Assembly (NCBI RefSeq): GCF_016881005.1
Contig: NZ_JACOPV010000019.1
Coordinates: forward strand, 1-64,000
Source of the DNA: Pseudomonas arcuscaelestis
Lineage (GTDB): Bacteria > Pseudomonadota > Gammaproteobacteria > Pseudomonadales > Pseudomonadaceae
Length of the DNA: 64,000 nucleotides
Direction of reading: 5' to 3'
Position numbers and translations under genes: made by a program. The first letter of the stretch is position 1, and every line of letters starts with the position of its first letter. This document shows, piece by piece, positions 8,066-16,885 of this stretch. The notes beneath the pieces were generated by a model, which was not told the origin of the DNA, ran no database searches, and saw nothing but the letters and a program-made list of their open reading frames with translations.

Positions 8066-9082
8066 ATGACTCAGAACATTGAAACAGCAGCGGCCTTTGG
8101 TACTCCGCAACAAGCCGCGCATGAGGGGAGGTTGGCCTATCTGCCGGTAGCACTGTTCGGCTCAGTGATGGGGCTCACCGGGCTTTCCTCAGCCTGGCAC
8201 CTGGCGAGCCAGATGTACGGGCTGGCGCTGTGGGTCTCTCAGTTGATCGGTTTGCTTGCGTTACTGGCGTTCGTACTGGTGTCTGTTGGCTATGCTGTCA
8301 AAGCGATTACCGCGCCGCACGCGGTGAAAGCCGAATACCTGCATCCCATTGCAGGCAACTTGTTCGGTACGGTGTTTATCAGCCTCTTGCTCCTGCCAAT
8401 TTCCCTGGCAGCATACAGTCCGTTGCTTGCGCGGGCGCTTTGGGTAATCGGGGCCACGGGCATGATTATTTTCGCCTGGGTGATCGTCTCGCGTTGGCTC
8501 AGCCAGCGTCAGCAGGCGGCACATGCTACGCCTGCGTGGATCGTTCCGGTGGTGGGTTTGCTCGATATCCCGTTGGCGATGCCAACATTGCAGTGGGACG
8601 GTATTGCAGATGTGGGCATGTTTGCCCTGGCGGTGGGGTTGTTCTTCGCCATACCCCTGTTTACCTTGATTTTCTCGCGCCTGCTGTTTGAAGAGCCTAT
8701 CGGTGCGGGTTTGCGGCCATCGTTGTTGATTCTGCTGGCGCCGTTTGCCGTCGGCTTTTCGGCCTATGTGAGTCTGACCGGTGAAGTGGACCGTTTCGCC
8801 AGTGCGCTGTACATGCTGACCCTGTTTTTCCTCGCCATTCTGCTCGGACGTTTGCGCTACCTGGCGAAGAGTTGTCCGTTTCGCTTGTCCTGGTGGTCGG
8901 TGGGCTTCCCGTTGGCGGCTGCCACCAGTTGCGCCTTGCGTTACGCCGGCCACGCGCCGGGCGTATTCACCAACGGTGTGGCGATCCTGTTGTTGGCGGG
9001 CACAACGCTGGTGATTTTCGGGATGGCTGTGCGTACGTTGCTGGGTATTGCGCAGGGTAAGTTGCGGGCGCTGGCAGGCTGA
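8066..9082 (+). CDS. SLAC1/TehA-type anion channel (TDT family)
   Basis: The 338-residue protein has about ten membrane helices covering residues 25-330 and a short polar N-terminus. The opening segment AYLPVALFGSVMGLTGLSSAW is the family's first-helix signature (P-x3-F-x3-MG-x-x-GL). Relatives include TehA (tellurite resistance protein) and the plant SLAC1 anion channel, which pass small anions; dicarboxylate transport has been reported for other members. It stands alone, 164 bp after the DUF2790 gene, with a modest AGAGGCG upstream. The ion carried is unknown. Confidence 0.85.
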   Translation: MTQNIETAAAFGTPQQAAHEGRLAYLPVALFGSVMGLTGLSSAWHLASQMYGLALWVSQLIGLLALLAFVLVSVGYAVKAITAPHAVKAEYLHPIAGNLFGTVFISLLLLPISLAAYSPLLARALWVIGATGMIIFAWVIVSRWLSQRQQAAHATPAWIVPVVGLLDIPLAMPTLQWDGIADVGMFALAVGLFFAIPLFTLIFSRLLFEEPIGAGLRPSLLILLAPFAVGFSAYVSLTGEVDRFASALYMLTLFFLAILLGRLRYLAKSCPFRLSWWSVGFPLAAATSCALRYAGHAPGVFTNGVAILLLAGTTLVIFGMAVRTLLGIAQGKLRALAG

Positions 9083-9297
9083 AATATCCACGACCAGAGG
9101 CAGGGCTCAATTGCCCCTGACGCTGCATGAGCGCTGATGGGAACATATTCTTGTCAGCCGCCTTCGCTTAATCACTGTATTGCGCTTGCGAGTCGCTGCA
9201 CGCCTACCTGAAACCACTCGTCGATAATGATCATTAATGATGTGGGCACGGCGCGCATTTGTAAGTGGCGAGCAACAAATTTCTGGAGGCTAACGAA

Positions 9298-10140
9298 ATG
9301 GAGGGGCTCTCTGTGCGTTATGAGATTTATTTAAAGCGCGAGCAACTTCGCAACGTCGTTCTGGTTGTCGATCAGGAGATGTGGACGCTGCAGGTGTTTG
9401 ATGAGAAGAATATAAGAATTCCCTGCGCGCTGGGCCCCGCTGAAGTAAGGGTATTGCAGCAATTGTTGTCCAGCCCTGGGGAAGTATTCTCCAAAGAAGA
9501 ACTTATTACTGCGGGGTGGGTAGGGCGGATCGTGGCTGCCGGAAGCCTGACTCAGGCAATATTCAATATCAGAACATTTTTGGGTGTCGACGGCCATTGC
9601 ATCATCGTTACAAGTCCCAAGACGGGTTACTTGTTCAGTCATGAGTTTGTTGTAGGCCAGGCGGCGACTGAGGGTGCTCTTATCAATAATGAGGTGGCAG
9701 TACCGGCCGCGCCTCAAGTGGCGTCGACCCTGGAAGCAAATATTGACAAGCGTGCGAAAAGTACACGGAAAACAAATTATTTATCTCCCCTCGGCTGGAC
9801 AGTGGCTGCCTTGCTAGTGGTTTCAACCACCTTGGCAATAGCCCTGATGAAACCGGAAATAGATCTTGTCTGAAACGACCCAGTCAACATTGAAAGCCGT
9901 GAACTTGGCCAGCTTGACCTGAAATTCATCAGCGCCGGCGCGCAGGTTGATACCCGGCGCATCGACAGTCAGATGGTCGGGCTGTCACCCGGTCTGGTTG
10001 GGGAGGTGTGGGTGCGTGCCTATGAGCGTCGATACCGTGTCGTGTGCTTTTCAGATGAGGGTGCGAGTTCCTACACAGCCTCCCGGCAAATGCCTTTGAA
10101 GGAGGTAATAGCACAGTGCGTCAAGAGGGAGGTCCCATGA
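9298..10140 (+). pseudogene. ToxR/CadC-like membrane-bound winged-helix regulator interrupted by an in-frame TGA
   Basis: The frame opens at ATG 9298 (GGAGG upstream) and gives 191 residues: an OmpR/PhoB-type winged helix at about 30-125 (LGPAEVRVLQQLLSSPGEVF, ending in PKTGYLF), a polar linker, and one membrane helix at about 167-185. A TGA at 9871-9873 stops it just past the helix. The same frame then stays open for 88 more codons, to the TGA at 10138, with normal codon use (NDPVNIESRELGQLDLKFIS and on). That stretch is the expected periplasmic sensor domain. This looks like a nonsense mutation, though the truncated protein could still bind DNA at the membrane. Confidence 0.75.
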
Positions 10141-10625
10141 AGAGCAAAGCTGTGTTGGTGGCGAGCGTTGTTGTGATCCTTTGTTTGTTACTGGTTGCCA
10201 GTGTATTTTTGCGCGAGTGGCCAGTATCGAAAAACCTTCAATACCGAATGTTCACCGACGTCCAGCCAGTGCAAACATATCAGGGGAGCTAGGCGGTAGA
10301 AAACCTGGAAACAATGGTGTTTGCGCATGGAGCGTTTAAATACACATCGACCTGGGCAGTCGACGGCAGGATGGAGTACTTGCACATCTCCGGGAAGGTC
10401 TATCCACTGTGGGGCGACTATGGGTACATGAAAGTTTCTGCGCGCATGGCAACGGAGGGGCTTGTCGAGCTTCTCAGTCACCTTAACATTCCGCTGGCGC
10501 TCAACCGGCAACTCGAGTTCTCCGAGGGAAGTTACTCTTACGTACGGCTGCTGAAAAATTCGTCTTCAGGTATGTGTTTTTATCATTATGACAGTAATAA
10601 CGTGTTTTGCTTCGGTGAGAAGTAG
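10137..10625 (+). pseudogene. ToxS/PsaF-like small membrane partner, interrupted by an in-frame TAG
   Basis: The ATG at 10137 overlaps the end of the regulator frame (ATGA), as in toxRS or psaEF pairs. It gives a single N-terminal membrane helix (about residues 4-23) and then QYRMFTDVQPVQTYQGS before a TAG at 10290-10292. The same frame continues without a stop to 10625, giving 110 more residues (WAVDGRMEYLHISGKVYPLW in the middle), a plausible periplasmic domain. An internal ATG at 10314 could restart it but would lack the membrane anchor. The original codon at the stop was probably CAG, which is an inference. Confidence 0.65.
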
Positions 10626-10959
10626 TAGCATTTTTCTCGTTTGAACGCGACGCGTGAGGCAAATGCGTTACCCCTCCACATGCGCTTCACGCAGTGTTCA
10701 AACACTTTGCATGTTTATGTTCGTCTCTCCACTTGGTCGGACACGTTTGCTCCGGTCGTGCAGGTGCTGAATATATTGGCTCCTCCTTTAGGCTCGTCCA
10801 TTGAGTGATGGCGAGCCTTTTTTTATTGTTATTTGTTTGAGACTTTCTGACTAAACGATGAGACGAACGCGATAGAAAGCGGGTATCCCGTCCGGCAGGC
10901 TTGCAAAGGCGTAATCACCTTGAAAAGCCAATCATTGGAAGATGCCGAGGAACCTGGAT
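10626..10959. other. Intergenic stretch with terminator and promoter region
   Basis: The left part ends in the intrinsic terminator listed at 10790. The right part (about 10830-10955) should carry the promoter for the DUF302/sulfite-dehydrogenase genes. No other structure was recognised. Confidence 0.5.
10790..10825 (+). terminator. Rho-independent terminator after the ToxR/ToxS-like pair
   Basis: An AGGCTCG stem (extended by the TCCAT/ATGG pairing inside) closes with CGAGCCT and is followed by a run of seven T. It is a classical intrinsic terminator on the plus strand. Confidence 0.85.
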
Positions 10960-11469
10960 ATGAGCCGTTCACCCTCTTTTTACCAGCGCTTTACAATGAT
11001 GCCCGCCACCACGCTGCTGGGTTTGTTGTTGCTATTTGCATTCGCCGGTGCCGCCACCGCTACCGCCACTCAGGAGAGCCATACCGTGAATTTGTCCAGC
11101 CCTTATTCTTTCGATGAAACCTTGAATCGCGTGCGCTCGATGCTCACCGACAACGGCTTGACCATTTTTGCGCAGATCGATCACCAGGGTGCAGCGCGCA
11201 AGGTGGACCTGCAGATGCCCCCGACAACGGTGCTGATCTACGGCAACCCCAAGGCCGGGACGCCATTCATGTTGGCCGCACCCAATTTCGCCTTGGAACT
11301 GCCGTTGCGCGTGTTGATTCGCGCGGATGAAAACGGACGTACCTGGGTGGTCTATGAGCCCGCTGCGTCGCTGGACGGTCGTCATGGCCTGCCCGAGGGG
11401 ATGGCCGAGCGCCTTGGCGCCGCGGAGAAACTTCTGGCAGCAGCAATCCAGGCACCGACGCAACCTTGA
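10960..11469 (+). CDS. Exported DUF302 protein
   Basis: The product has 169 residues from the ATG at 10960, which has GAGG upstream (an ATG at 10942 is possible). It has a signal peptide over about residues 12-35 and then a DUF302 domain (about 45-160): VNLSSPYSFDETLNRVRSML, IDHQGAARKVDLQMPPTTVL, IYGNPKAGTPFM and LPLRVLIRADENGRTWVVYE. DUF302 proteins are small alpha/beta proteins often found near redox or sulfur genes; their activity is not known. The sulfite-dehydrogenase-like gene begins 20 bp downstream, so the two are probably cotranscribed. Confidence 0.8.
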   Translation: MSRSPSFYQRFTMMPATTLLGLLLLFAFAGAATATATQESHTVNLSSPYSFDETLNRVRSMLTDNGLTIFAQIDHQGAARKVDLQMPPTTVLIYGNPKAGTPFMLAAPNFALELPLRVLIRADENGRTWVVYEPAASLDGRHGLPEGMAERLGAAEKLLAAAIQAPTQP

Positions 11470-11489
11470 CCCATGCTGAGGAACCCATA

Positions 11490-12764
11490 ATGACAATAGA
11501 TGAAAAGGAAAAGCAGGCATTGCTCGCAGCCAGCGCAACGTTGGCCCGGCGCAAGTTCCTGGGTGTTGCCGGAACGGTAATGGCCGCCGCCGTTGTCGCA
11601 CCTGCACGTGCGGGGTCGTTGGCCGATGTACCTGCACGGCAGCTCGGACCTTCGATCAGTGTTGCCAGTGATCGCTCGAAGTACGTTCACCTCAAGCGCG
11701 TTACCGAGGCCAGCCCCGGAAAATTGAACGTCGACTCTGGCCTGGCTATCAACTCGAAAACGCCGCTCGACAAGCTGGTGGGCTCCATCACACCTTCCGA
11801 CATGCACTATGAGCGCAGTCATTCGGGCTCGCCCGACCTTGATCCGGACAAACACCAGTTGCTGATCCATGGCATGGCCAGAAAAGAGCTGGTGTTTTCC
11901 ATGGATGAGCTACGTGCCATGCCCTGCGTTTCGCGCCTGTACTTCATGGAGTGTTCAGGCAATGGCTGGGAAAACTGGAAGAACGCCGACCCGGAACTGA
12001 CGGTGCAAGACACCCACGGCCTGGTCAGCATGCATGAATGGACGGGCGTTCGCCTGGCATATCTGATGGAGCTGGTGGGCGCCGAGCGCAATTCGACCTG
12101 GATGCTGGCCGAAGGTGGCGACGCAGCTGGCGTGGCGCGTAGCATCCCGTTGACCGCCGAAATTCTCGATGAAACGTTGGTCGCCTATGCGCAGAACGGC
12201 GAGCCCTTGCGACCGGCTCACGGCTTTCCGATACGCCTGCTGGTGCCGGGCATGGAGGGCAACCTGAGCATCAAATGGCTGCGCCGCCTGAAATTCGGTA
12301 ATGAGCCGTTCATGACCCGCTGGGAAACCGCCCGCTACACGCAGCTACTGCCAAATGGCAAAGCGCGCCAGTTTCAGCTGTACCAGGAAGTCAATTCAGT
12401 CATTACCTCACCCTCGGGCACAATGCGTATTCGCCCAGGCTATAACCGCATCAGTGGACTGGCCTGGAGTGGTCGCGGAAAAATTGTCAACGTCGAGATC
12501 AGCACCGATGGCGGCGTGAACTGGCGCCAGGCCCAGATCAATGCGCCTGTACTGCACAAAGCCCAGGTTCGTTTTCATCAGGACTGGAACTGGGACGGCC
12601 GGCCCACGCGAATTGTCAGTCGCTCGACCGACGATAAAGGCCATGTTCAGCCCGACCGGGAAAGCCTGATCGCCACGATGGGCGAGAATGCACTTTTTCA
12701 CTACAACGGTCAGCAGACCTGGGCTATCGACGCCGACGGGAGGGTCACCAATGTGCTCAGTTAA
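11490..12764 (+). CDS. SoxC-like molybdopterin sulfite/sulfane dehydrogenase, Tat-exported
   Basis: The 424-residue protein has a twin-arginine signal (ARRKFLGVAG, about residues 20-45). An oxidoreductase molybdopterin domain covers about 110-290, with the Mo-ligand cysteine Cys155 in YFMECSGNGWENW and PIRLLVPGMEGNLSIKWL. A Mo-co dimerisation domain (about 300-420) follows. It is of the SoxC/SorA sulfite oxidase family, which passes electrons to a c-type cytochrome in the periplasm. The next gene encodes such a cytochrome and overlaps it by 14 bases, as in soxCD and sorAB. Sulfite or a related sulfur compound is the likely substrate. The ATG at 11490 follows TGAGGA. Confidence 0.85.
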   Translation: MTIDEKEKQALLAASATLARRKFLGVAGTVMAAAVVAPARAGSLADVPARQLGPSISVASDRSKYVHLKRVTEASPGKLNVDSGLAINSKTPLDKLVGSITPSDMHYERSHSGSPDLDPDKHQLLIHGMARKELVFSMDELRAMPCVSRLYFMECSGNGWENWKNADPELTVQDTHGLVSMHEWTGVRLAYLMELVGAERNSTWMLAEGGDAAGVARSIPLTAEILDETLVAYAQNGEPLRPAHGFPIRLLVPGMEGNLSIKWLRRLKFGNEPFMTRWETARYTQLLPNGKARQFQLYQEVNSVITSPSGTMRIRPGYNRISGLAWSGRGKIVNVEISTDGGVNWRQAQINAPVLHKAQVRFHQDWNWDGRPTRIVSRSTDDKGHVQPDRESLIATMGENALFHYNGQQTWAIDADGRVTNVLS

Positions 12765-13290
12765 AACGCTGGTTGCGCTCGGCGCAGTGGTCTTGAGTCT
12801 ATCGGCGCACGCAGACACCGGCAGTTTCGGGCGCGCAGCAACCAAAGCAGAAATCGCCCTGTGGAACATTGATGTGCTTCCCGACGGCAGAGGTTTACCT
12901 GAAGGTAGCGGGACAGTGGCCGAAGGTGAAAAGCTCTTTGCCACGCATTGCATGGCGTGCCACGGTCCAGGCGGCGAAGGTGGGTTCAAGGACCGGCTGG
13001 TCGGTGGCGTGGGTAGCTTGAACAGCGATCACCCGATCAAGACCGTCGGCAGCTATTGGCCCTACGCTACGACCGTGTATGACTACATTCACCGCGCGAT
13101 GCCTTATCAGGCGCCTGGATCGTTGAGCGACAGTGACTACTATGCGCTGGTGGCCTACTTGCTCAATCGCAACGCAATTGTTCCCGACAATGCAAGGTTG
13201 GACAAGCACAGCCTGCCCGCGGTCAAGATGCCAAACCGAGACGGCTTCGTGCCCGAAGCGGAATTTCGCACCATTCCTGTCCGGCGCTAG
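12751..13290 (+). CDS. SoxD/SorB-like periplasmic cytochrome c
   Basis: The 179-residue protein has a signal peptide ending near residue 21 (SLSAHA) and one c-type haem site, CMACH at residues 67-71, within a SoxD-like cytochrome domain. MPYQAPGSLSDSDYYALVAYLL supplies the likely axial methionine and closing helix. Haem would be attached by the cytochrome c maturation system. It is the expected electron acceptor of the SoxC-like dehydrogenase whose 3' end it overlaps. The ATG at 12751 has GGGAGG upstream. Confidence 0.88.
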   Translation: MCSVKTLVALGAVVLSLSAHADTGSFGRAATKAEIALWNIDVLPDGRGLPEGSGTVAEGEKLFATHCMACHGPGGEGGFKDRLVGGVGSLNSDHPIKTVGSYWPYATTVYDYIHRAMPYQAPGSLSDSDYYALVAYLLNRNAIVPDNARLDKHSLPAVKMPNRDGFVPEAEFRTIPVRR

Positions 13291-13519
13291 CGTCCAACGA
13301 ATTGCACTCCCTGTCTGAATTGAAAGCGCTGCGGCAAGTTGTCTGCTTGACTTTGCCAAGAGGGGTCCTATTGCTGTAAAGTTGACGCCGCGGTCAGTTT
13401 TCCACGGTTTTTATCACACCGAATTTGCTCACTGAGCGTCACAGATTTCATCCCCTCCAAGTTTCTCCAGCACCAGAAAAAAACATGGGCGGACACTTTT
13501 ACTGCCCAGAGGATCAACC

Positions 13520-16351
13520 ATGTCCAATCGTGATGTTTCCCGGCGTGCCTTTTTGCAAGGCGGGCTAATTGCCGGTGTCGGTGTGACCCTGGCGCCGCTA
13601 GGCAGCCAGGCGTTCGCCGCCCTGATGGAAGATGCAGTTACCACTTCACCTCAGAAATGGATGAGCCACGACGGCAAGGCGCGTTTTCGCAATGATGCGT
13701 TGTCCAAAGTCTGCGGCAACAAAGTTTTTGCCCGTGATATTCGAGCCAAGGACATGCCCGGCTGGCCTCAGCAACAGGGCCACGCCTTGCTGCTCAAGAC
13801 CATCAAGGCCGATCGTATCTACGCCGGGCACGACCTTTCATGGTTGGGTGCAGACCTGCAGCCGGATCGAATCGTTACCGCCGCAGACCTTGAAAAAGAC
13901 GGCATCGCATTTCCCGAGGCGCACTCGCCAGACCCCTTGCTACCTCCTGGCAAGGTGCCGATGTTCATCGGCCATCCAGTGGCGATTCTGATCTGGAACG
14001 ATTTCGAGCGTTATCGCCAGGCCAAGCGCAAGTTGCAGTTCAATGACAAGGCGATTCGCTACGGGGCCCAGGCGCCGCTGTACCAGACCGATCCCTACGG
14101 CAGCTTTCGCTTCGTACGCGTGGGTGGCAATACCCCCTTTGATGACGATGAGTTCTCTAGCCTGAAGAATTCGATGCTGTTTCCGACCATCCTCAACCGT
14201 AAACCGGTGTGGTCCAAGGAACCCAAGCAGCACGGCGACCTCACCGAGCAGGGCCTGTTCTATGCCAAGCGCATGGACGAGCAGTTGAAGAACCCCGCGC
14301 AGGACTGGCTGGTGTTCGATGAGCGCTACAAGACGCCATCGATCGAACCGGCGGCCCTGGAACCCGACAATGGCAACGGCTGGTACGACCCTCAAAGCGG
14401 CACCCTGCATTTCGTGGTTGCCACTCAATGCCCCTTCGAAGTGGCCCTCGAATGTGTGCACATGATCAAGCCCTCGCGCTTTGCGCTGAATACGCTGAAC
14501 ATGCACCCGGGCTATACCGTTGGCTATGGCTCCAAGGACAACAACATTTTTGTCTTCTACGCAGCGCTGGCGGCCTTGTACGGTGCCGGCGTTCCGGTGC
14601 GCCTGGCCAACGACCGCTACGAGCAGTTCCAGAGCGGCATCAAGCGTCATGCCTTCGACATTCATTACCAACTGGCAGTCAACAAGCAGGACAACACGTT
14701 CAAGATTTTCCGCGCCGACATGAGTGTCGACGGCGGTGGACGTGCCAACTACAGTTCTTCGGTGGCAGCAGTAGGGGCCACCGCTGCACAGTCGATCTAC
14801 TACATGCCACAGAACGACCTGGCCGTTACCGCCTATCACTCGCGGGGTGTCGAGGCCGGCTCGATGCGCGGCTACGGTACCCTGCAGACCATGGCGGCAA
14901 CCGAGATGATGGTCGATGAGGTTGCCGACCGTCTGGGGGTGGACGCCATTGAGTTGCGCCGCGTCAACGCGCTGAAGTCGGGGATGAAAAACACCCAGGG
15001 CGCAGTACCCGCAGGAGCCTTGCGCCTGCACGAGATTCTCGACAAGGCCGCTGCCCACGAGTGGTGGAAGAACCGCGCCAGCCGCAAGCAGGCTATGGAC
15101 GCCAAGGACCCGGACAACTGGTATGGCGTTGGCTTTGCCATCTGCCAGAAGGACTTCGGCACCGGCTCCGAAGCACCGATGGCGAGTATCGAGTTCAGCG
15201 CTGATGGGCATATCCGCATGCGTCACATCGGTACCGAGTTGGGTACCGGCATGTCGACTTCGCAGGCACTGGTGGTCAGCGACTTTCTGGGCCGCTCGGC
15301 CGATGAGGTCAGGACCGCTGAAACCCAATGGCCGGAGCTGCAGTTGGCTACCAGCGGCAACCCTTATTTGATCAGCCAGGCCGAGCAGGACGCGGCGTTG
15401 CGTAATCCACGCTGGGTCGGCAGGCTGGCCTCGCCGTCCTCGGCAACCAACTCGGCGTTCTATTTCAGTCATGCCACCCGTGAAGCAGCACGCGTGCTGT
15501 TCAATCACGGCCTCTGGCCGGCGGCGTTGGCGCTGTGGAGCAGGGGCCCGTTCGGTGGCCAGGCCAACCCCTTGGTGGTACGCCGGGAAAACGCGGTGTG
15601 GGTCAACGGTGAGTTGACCGGCAATGGCCTGGCACCGATCCCCTTTGCCGAGCTTGCCAGAAAAGCCCATGAGATGGGCCTGGTCACCGGTGCCAGCGTG
15701 CACGGGTTCAACCGCTGGAGCTGGGCAGAGGCGGACTTTGTCATCAACGGCGTGCGCGAGCGCCTGCCGCTCGATGCCCTGGCAGTGAAGTACGGCGATG
15801 GTGCGCCGAGTGCGATCAAGGCGCAGATGAACAGTGCCAGCTTTCATCTGCTGAACCGCGAAAAAGCGGTCTATCCAGCCACGCAATTGAATAATGCCAT
15901 GGTCACCTACTACAGCCCGGTGGCGACCATCGTCGAAGTCAAGGTGAACAAGGGCAGCGGCGAAGTGCAGGTGCTCAACCACCACAGTTGGGTGGAGTGT
16001 GGCCGGGTGCTGGTGCCGGAGTTGGTCAAGGGACAGCTCGAAGGCGGTATCGCCATGGGTATCGGCCATGCGCTGATGGAAGAAATGCCGCTGTATGAGG
16101 GCGGTCCGGGCGAAGGTGATTGGAACTTCAACCGCTATCGCTTGCCGCATGCCAAGGACGTTGCAGTGTGGGCGCAGACATCCGAGATTCTGCCGCCGTT
16201 GTCACCCACCGATCCCTCCAAGGGCATCGCCGAAGTGGTGATGATCCCGGTGGTTGGCGCCATCAGCAACGCCGTCGCCCATGCCATCGGCAAGCGTGTG
16301 CGCGATTTGCCTATCACTCCAGCACGTATCAAGGAGGCCCTCAATGGCTAA
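13520..16351 (+). CDS. Molybdenum hydroxylase large subunit (xanthine dehydrogenase/isoquinoline oxidoreductase type), Tat-exported
   Basis: The 943-residue protein has a twin-arginine leader (SRRAFLQGGLIAGVGVTLAP, residues 7-26). It is followed by the Mo-cofactor domains of the xanthine oxidase family: a first part at about 290-560 with VEAGSMRGYGTLQ, and a second at about 570-930 with HIGTELGTGMSTSQALV and GKGIAEV-like SKGIAEVVMIPVVGAI near the end. This exported type works in the periplasm with a 2Fe-2S subunit and a multihaem cytochrome, both encoded next, oxidising aldehydes or N-heterocycles. An 8-base overlap links it to the iron-sulfur gene. The substrate is not evident. Confidence 0.88.
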   Translation: MSNRDVSRRAFLQGGLIAGVGVTLAPLGSQAFAALMEDAVTTSPQKWMSHDGKARFRNDALSKVCGNKVFARDIRAKDMPGWPQQQGHALLLKTIKADRIYAGHDLSWLGADLQPDRIVTAADLEKDGIAFPEAHSPDPLLPPGKVPMFIGHPVAILIWNDFERYRQAKRKLQFNDKAIRYGAQAPLYQTDPYGSFRFVRVGGNTPFDDDEFSSLKNSMLFPTILNRKPVWSKEPKQHGDLTEQGLFYAKRMDEQLKNPAQDWLVFDERYKTPSIEPAALEPDNGNGWYDPQSGTLHFVVATQCPFEVALECVHMIKPSRFALNTLNMHPGYTVGYGSKDNNIFVFYAALAALYGAGVPVRLANDRYEQFQSGIKRHAFDIHYQLAVNKQDNTFKIFRADMSVDGGGRANYSSSVAAVGATAAQSIYYMPQNDLAVTAYHSRGVEAGSMRGYGTLQTMAATEMMVDEVADRLGVDAIELRRVNALKSGMKNTQGAVPAGALRLHEILDKAAAHEWWKNRASRKQAMDAKDPDNWYGVGFAICQKDFGTGSEAPMASIEFSADGHIRMRHIGTELGTGMSTSQALVVSDFLGRSADEVRTAETQWPELQLATSGNPYLISQAEQDAALRNPRWVGRLASPSSATNSAFYFSHATREAARVLFNHGLWPAALALWSRGPFGGQANPLVVRRENAVWVNGELTGNGLAPIPFAELARKAHEMGLVTGASVHGFNRWSWAEADFVINGVRERLPLDALAVKYGDGAPSAIKAQMNSASFHLLNREKAVYPATQLNNAMVTYYSPVATIVEVKVNKGSGEVQVLNHHSWVECGRVLVPELVKGQLEGGIAMGIGHALMEEMPLYEGGPGEGDWNFNRYRLPHAKDVAVWAQTSEILPPLSPTDPSKGIAEVVMIPVVGAISNAVAHAIGKRVRDLPITPARIKEALNG

Positions 16352-16883
16352 CCGTCCGCTACAACTGACCTTGAATGGTCAAACTGTCGGTCCAGTCGAG
16401 GTCCCCAACGACCTGGCGATGATCGACTACCTGCATGAATACCAGAACCTTACCGGTTCGCGCCTGGGCTGCGGCCAGGGTATCTGTCACGCGTGCGTGG
16501 TGATCGTCGACAACCCCGACGGCACCAGCGAAGAGGTACGTACCTGCATCACCGGTGTGCACTTCTTCGATGGCAAGAAAGTACGCACCATCGAAAGCCA
16601 CGCCAAGTACGACGACGCTGGCAACCTCAGCGAGCTCAACCCGATCCAGCAGAAGTTTGTCGACCTGTTTGCCTTTCAGTGCAGCTATTGCGCGCCAGGC
16701 TTCGTCAATGCCGCCACGGTACTGGTGGAGAACGCCCAACGTAAGCCGCTGAAAAAGAGCGAACTGCAAGACACCATCGAAGCCAGCCTCGGTCATCACA
16801 TCTGCCGTTGTACCGGGTACGTGCGTTACTACAACGCCACCCGCGAGGTGCTCGACGACCTCGGCCTGGTCAAGGAGGGTTGA
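16344..16883 (+). CDS. 2Fe-2S subunit of molybdenum hydroxylase
   Basis: The 179-residue protein has an N-terminal plant-type ferredoxin domain (cysteines in CGQGICHACVV, about residues 44-53, plus a later TCITG) and a C-terminal four-helix domain with the second cluster ligands in CSYCAPGF and CRCTGY. These are the two 2Fe-2S clusters that carry electrons out of the molybdenum centre. It has no signal peptide of its own and is presumably carried through the Tat system with the large subunit. The ATG at 16344 has AAGGAGG directly upstream and overlaps the previous stop by 8 bases. Confidence 0.9.
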   Translation: MANRPLQLTLNGQTVGPVEVPNDLAMIDYLHEYQNLTGSRLGCGQGICHACVVIVDNPDGTSEEVRTCITGVHFFDGKKVRTIESHAKYDDAGNLSELNPIQQKFVDLFAFQCSYCAPGFVNAATVLVENAQRKPLKKSELQDTIEASLGHHICRCTGYVRYYNATREVLDDLGLVKEG

Positions 16884-16885
16884 GC

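Noticed and set aside
9871..9873. In-frame TGA considered as a selenocysteine codon
   Set aside because: The site lies just after a membrane helix in a ToxR-like regulator, a family with no selenoproteins. No hairpin of the SECIS type was noticed just after it, and the partner gene also carries a stop (TAG).
13940..16150. A 736-codon open frame on the minus strand
   Set aside because: It lies entirely antisense to the molybdenum hydroxylase large subunit, whose motifs are clear. Long antisense frames are expected in GC-rich Pseudomonas genes.
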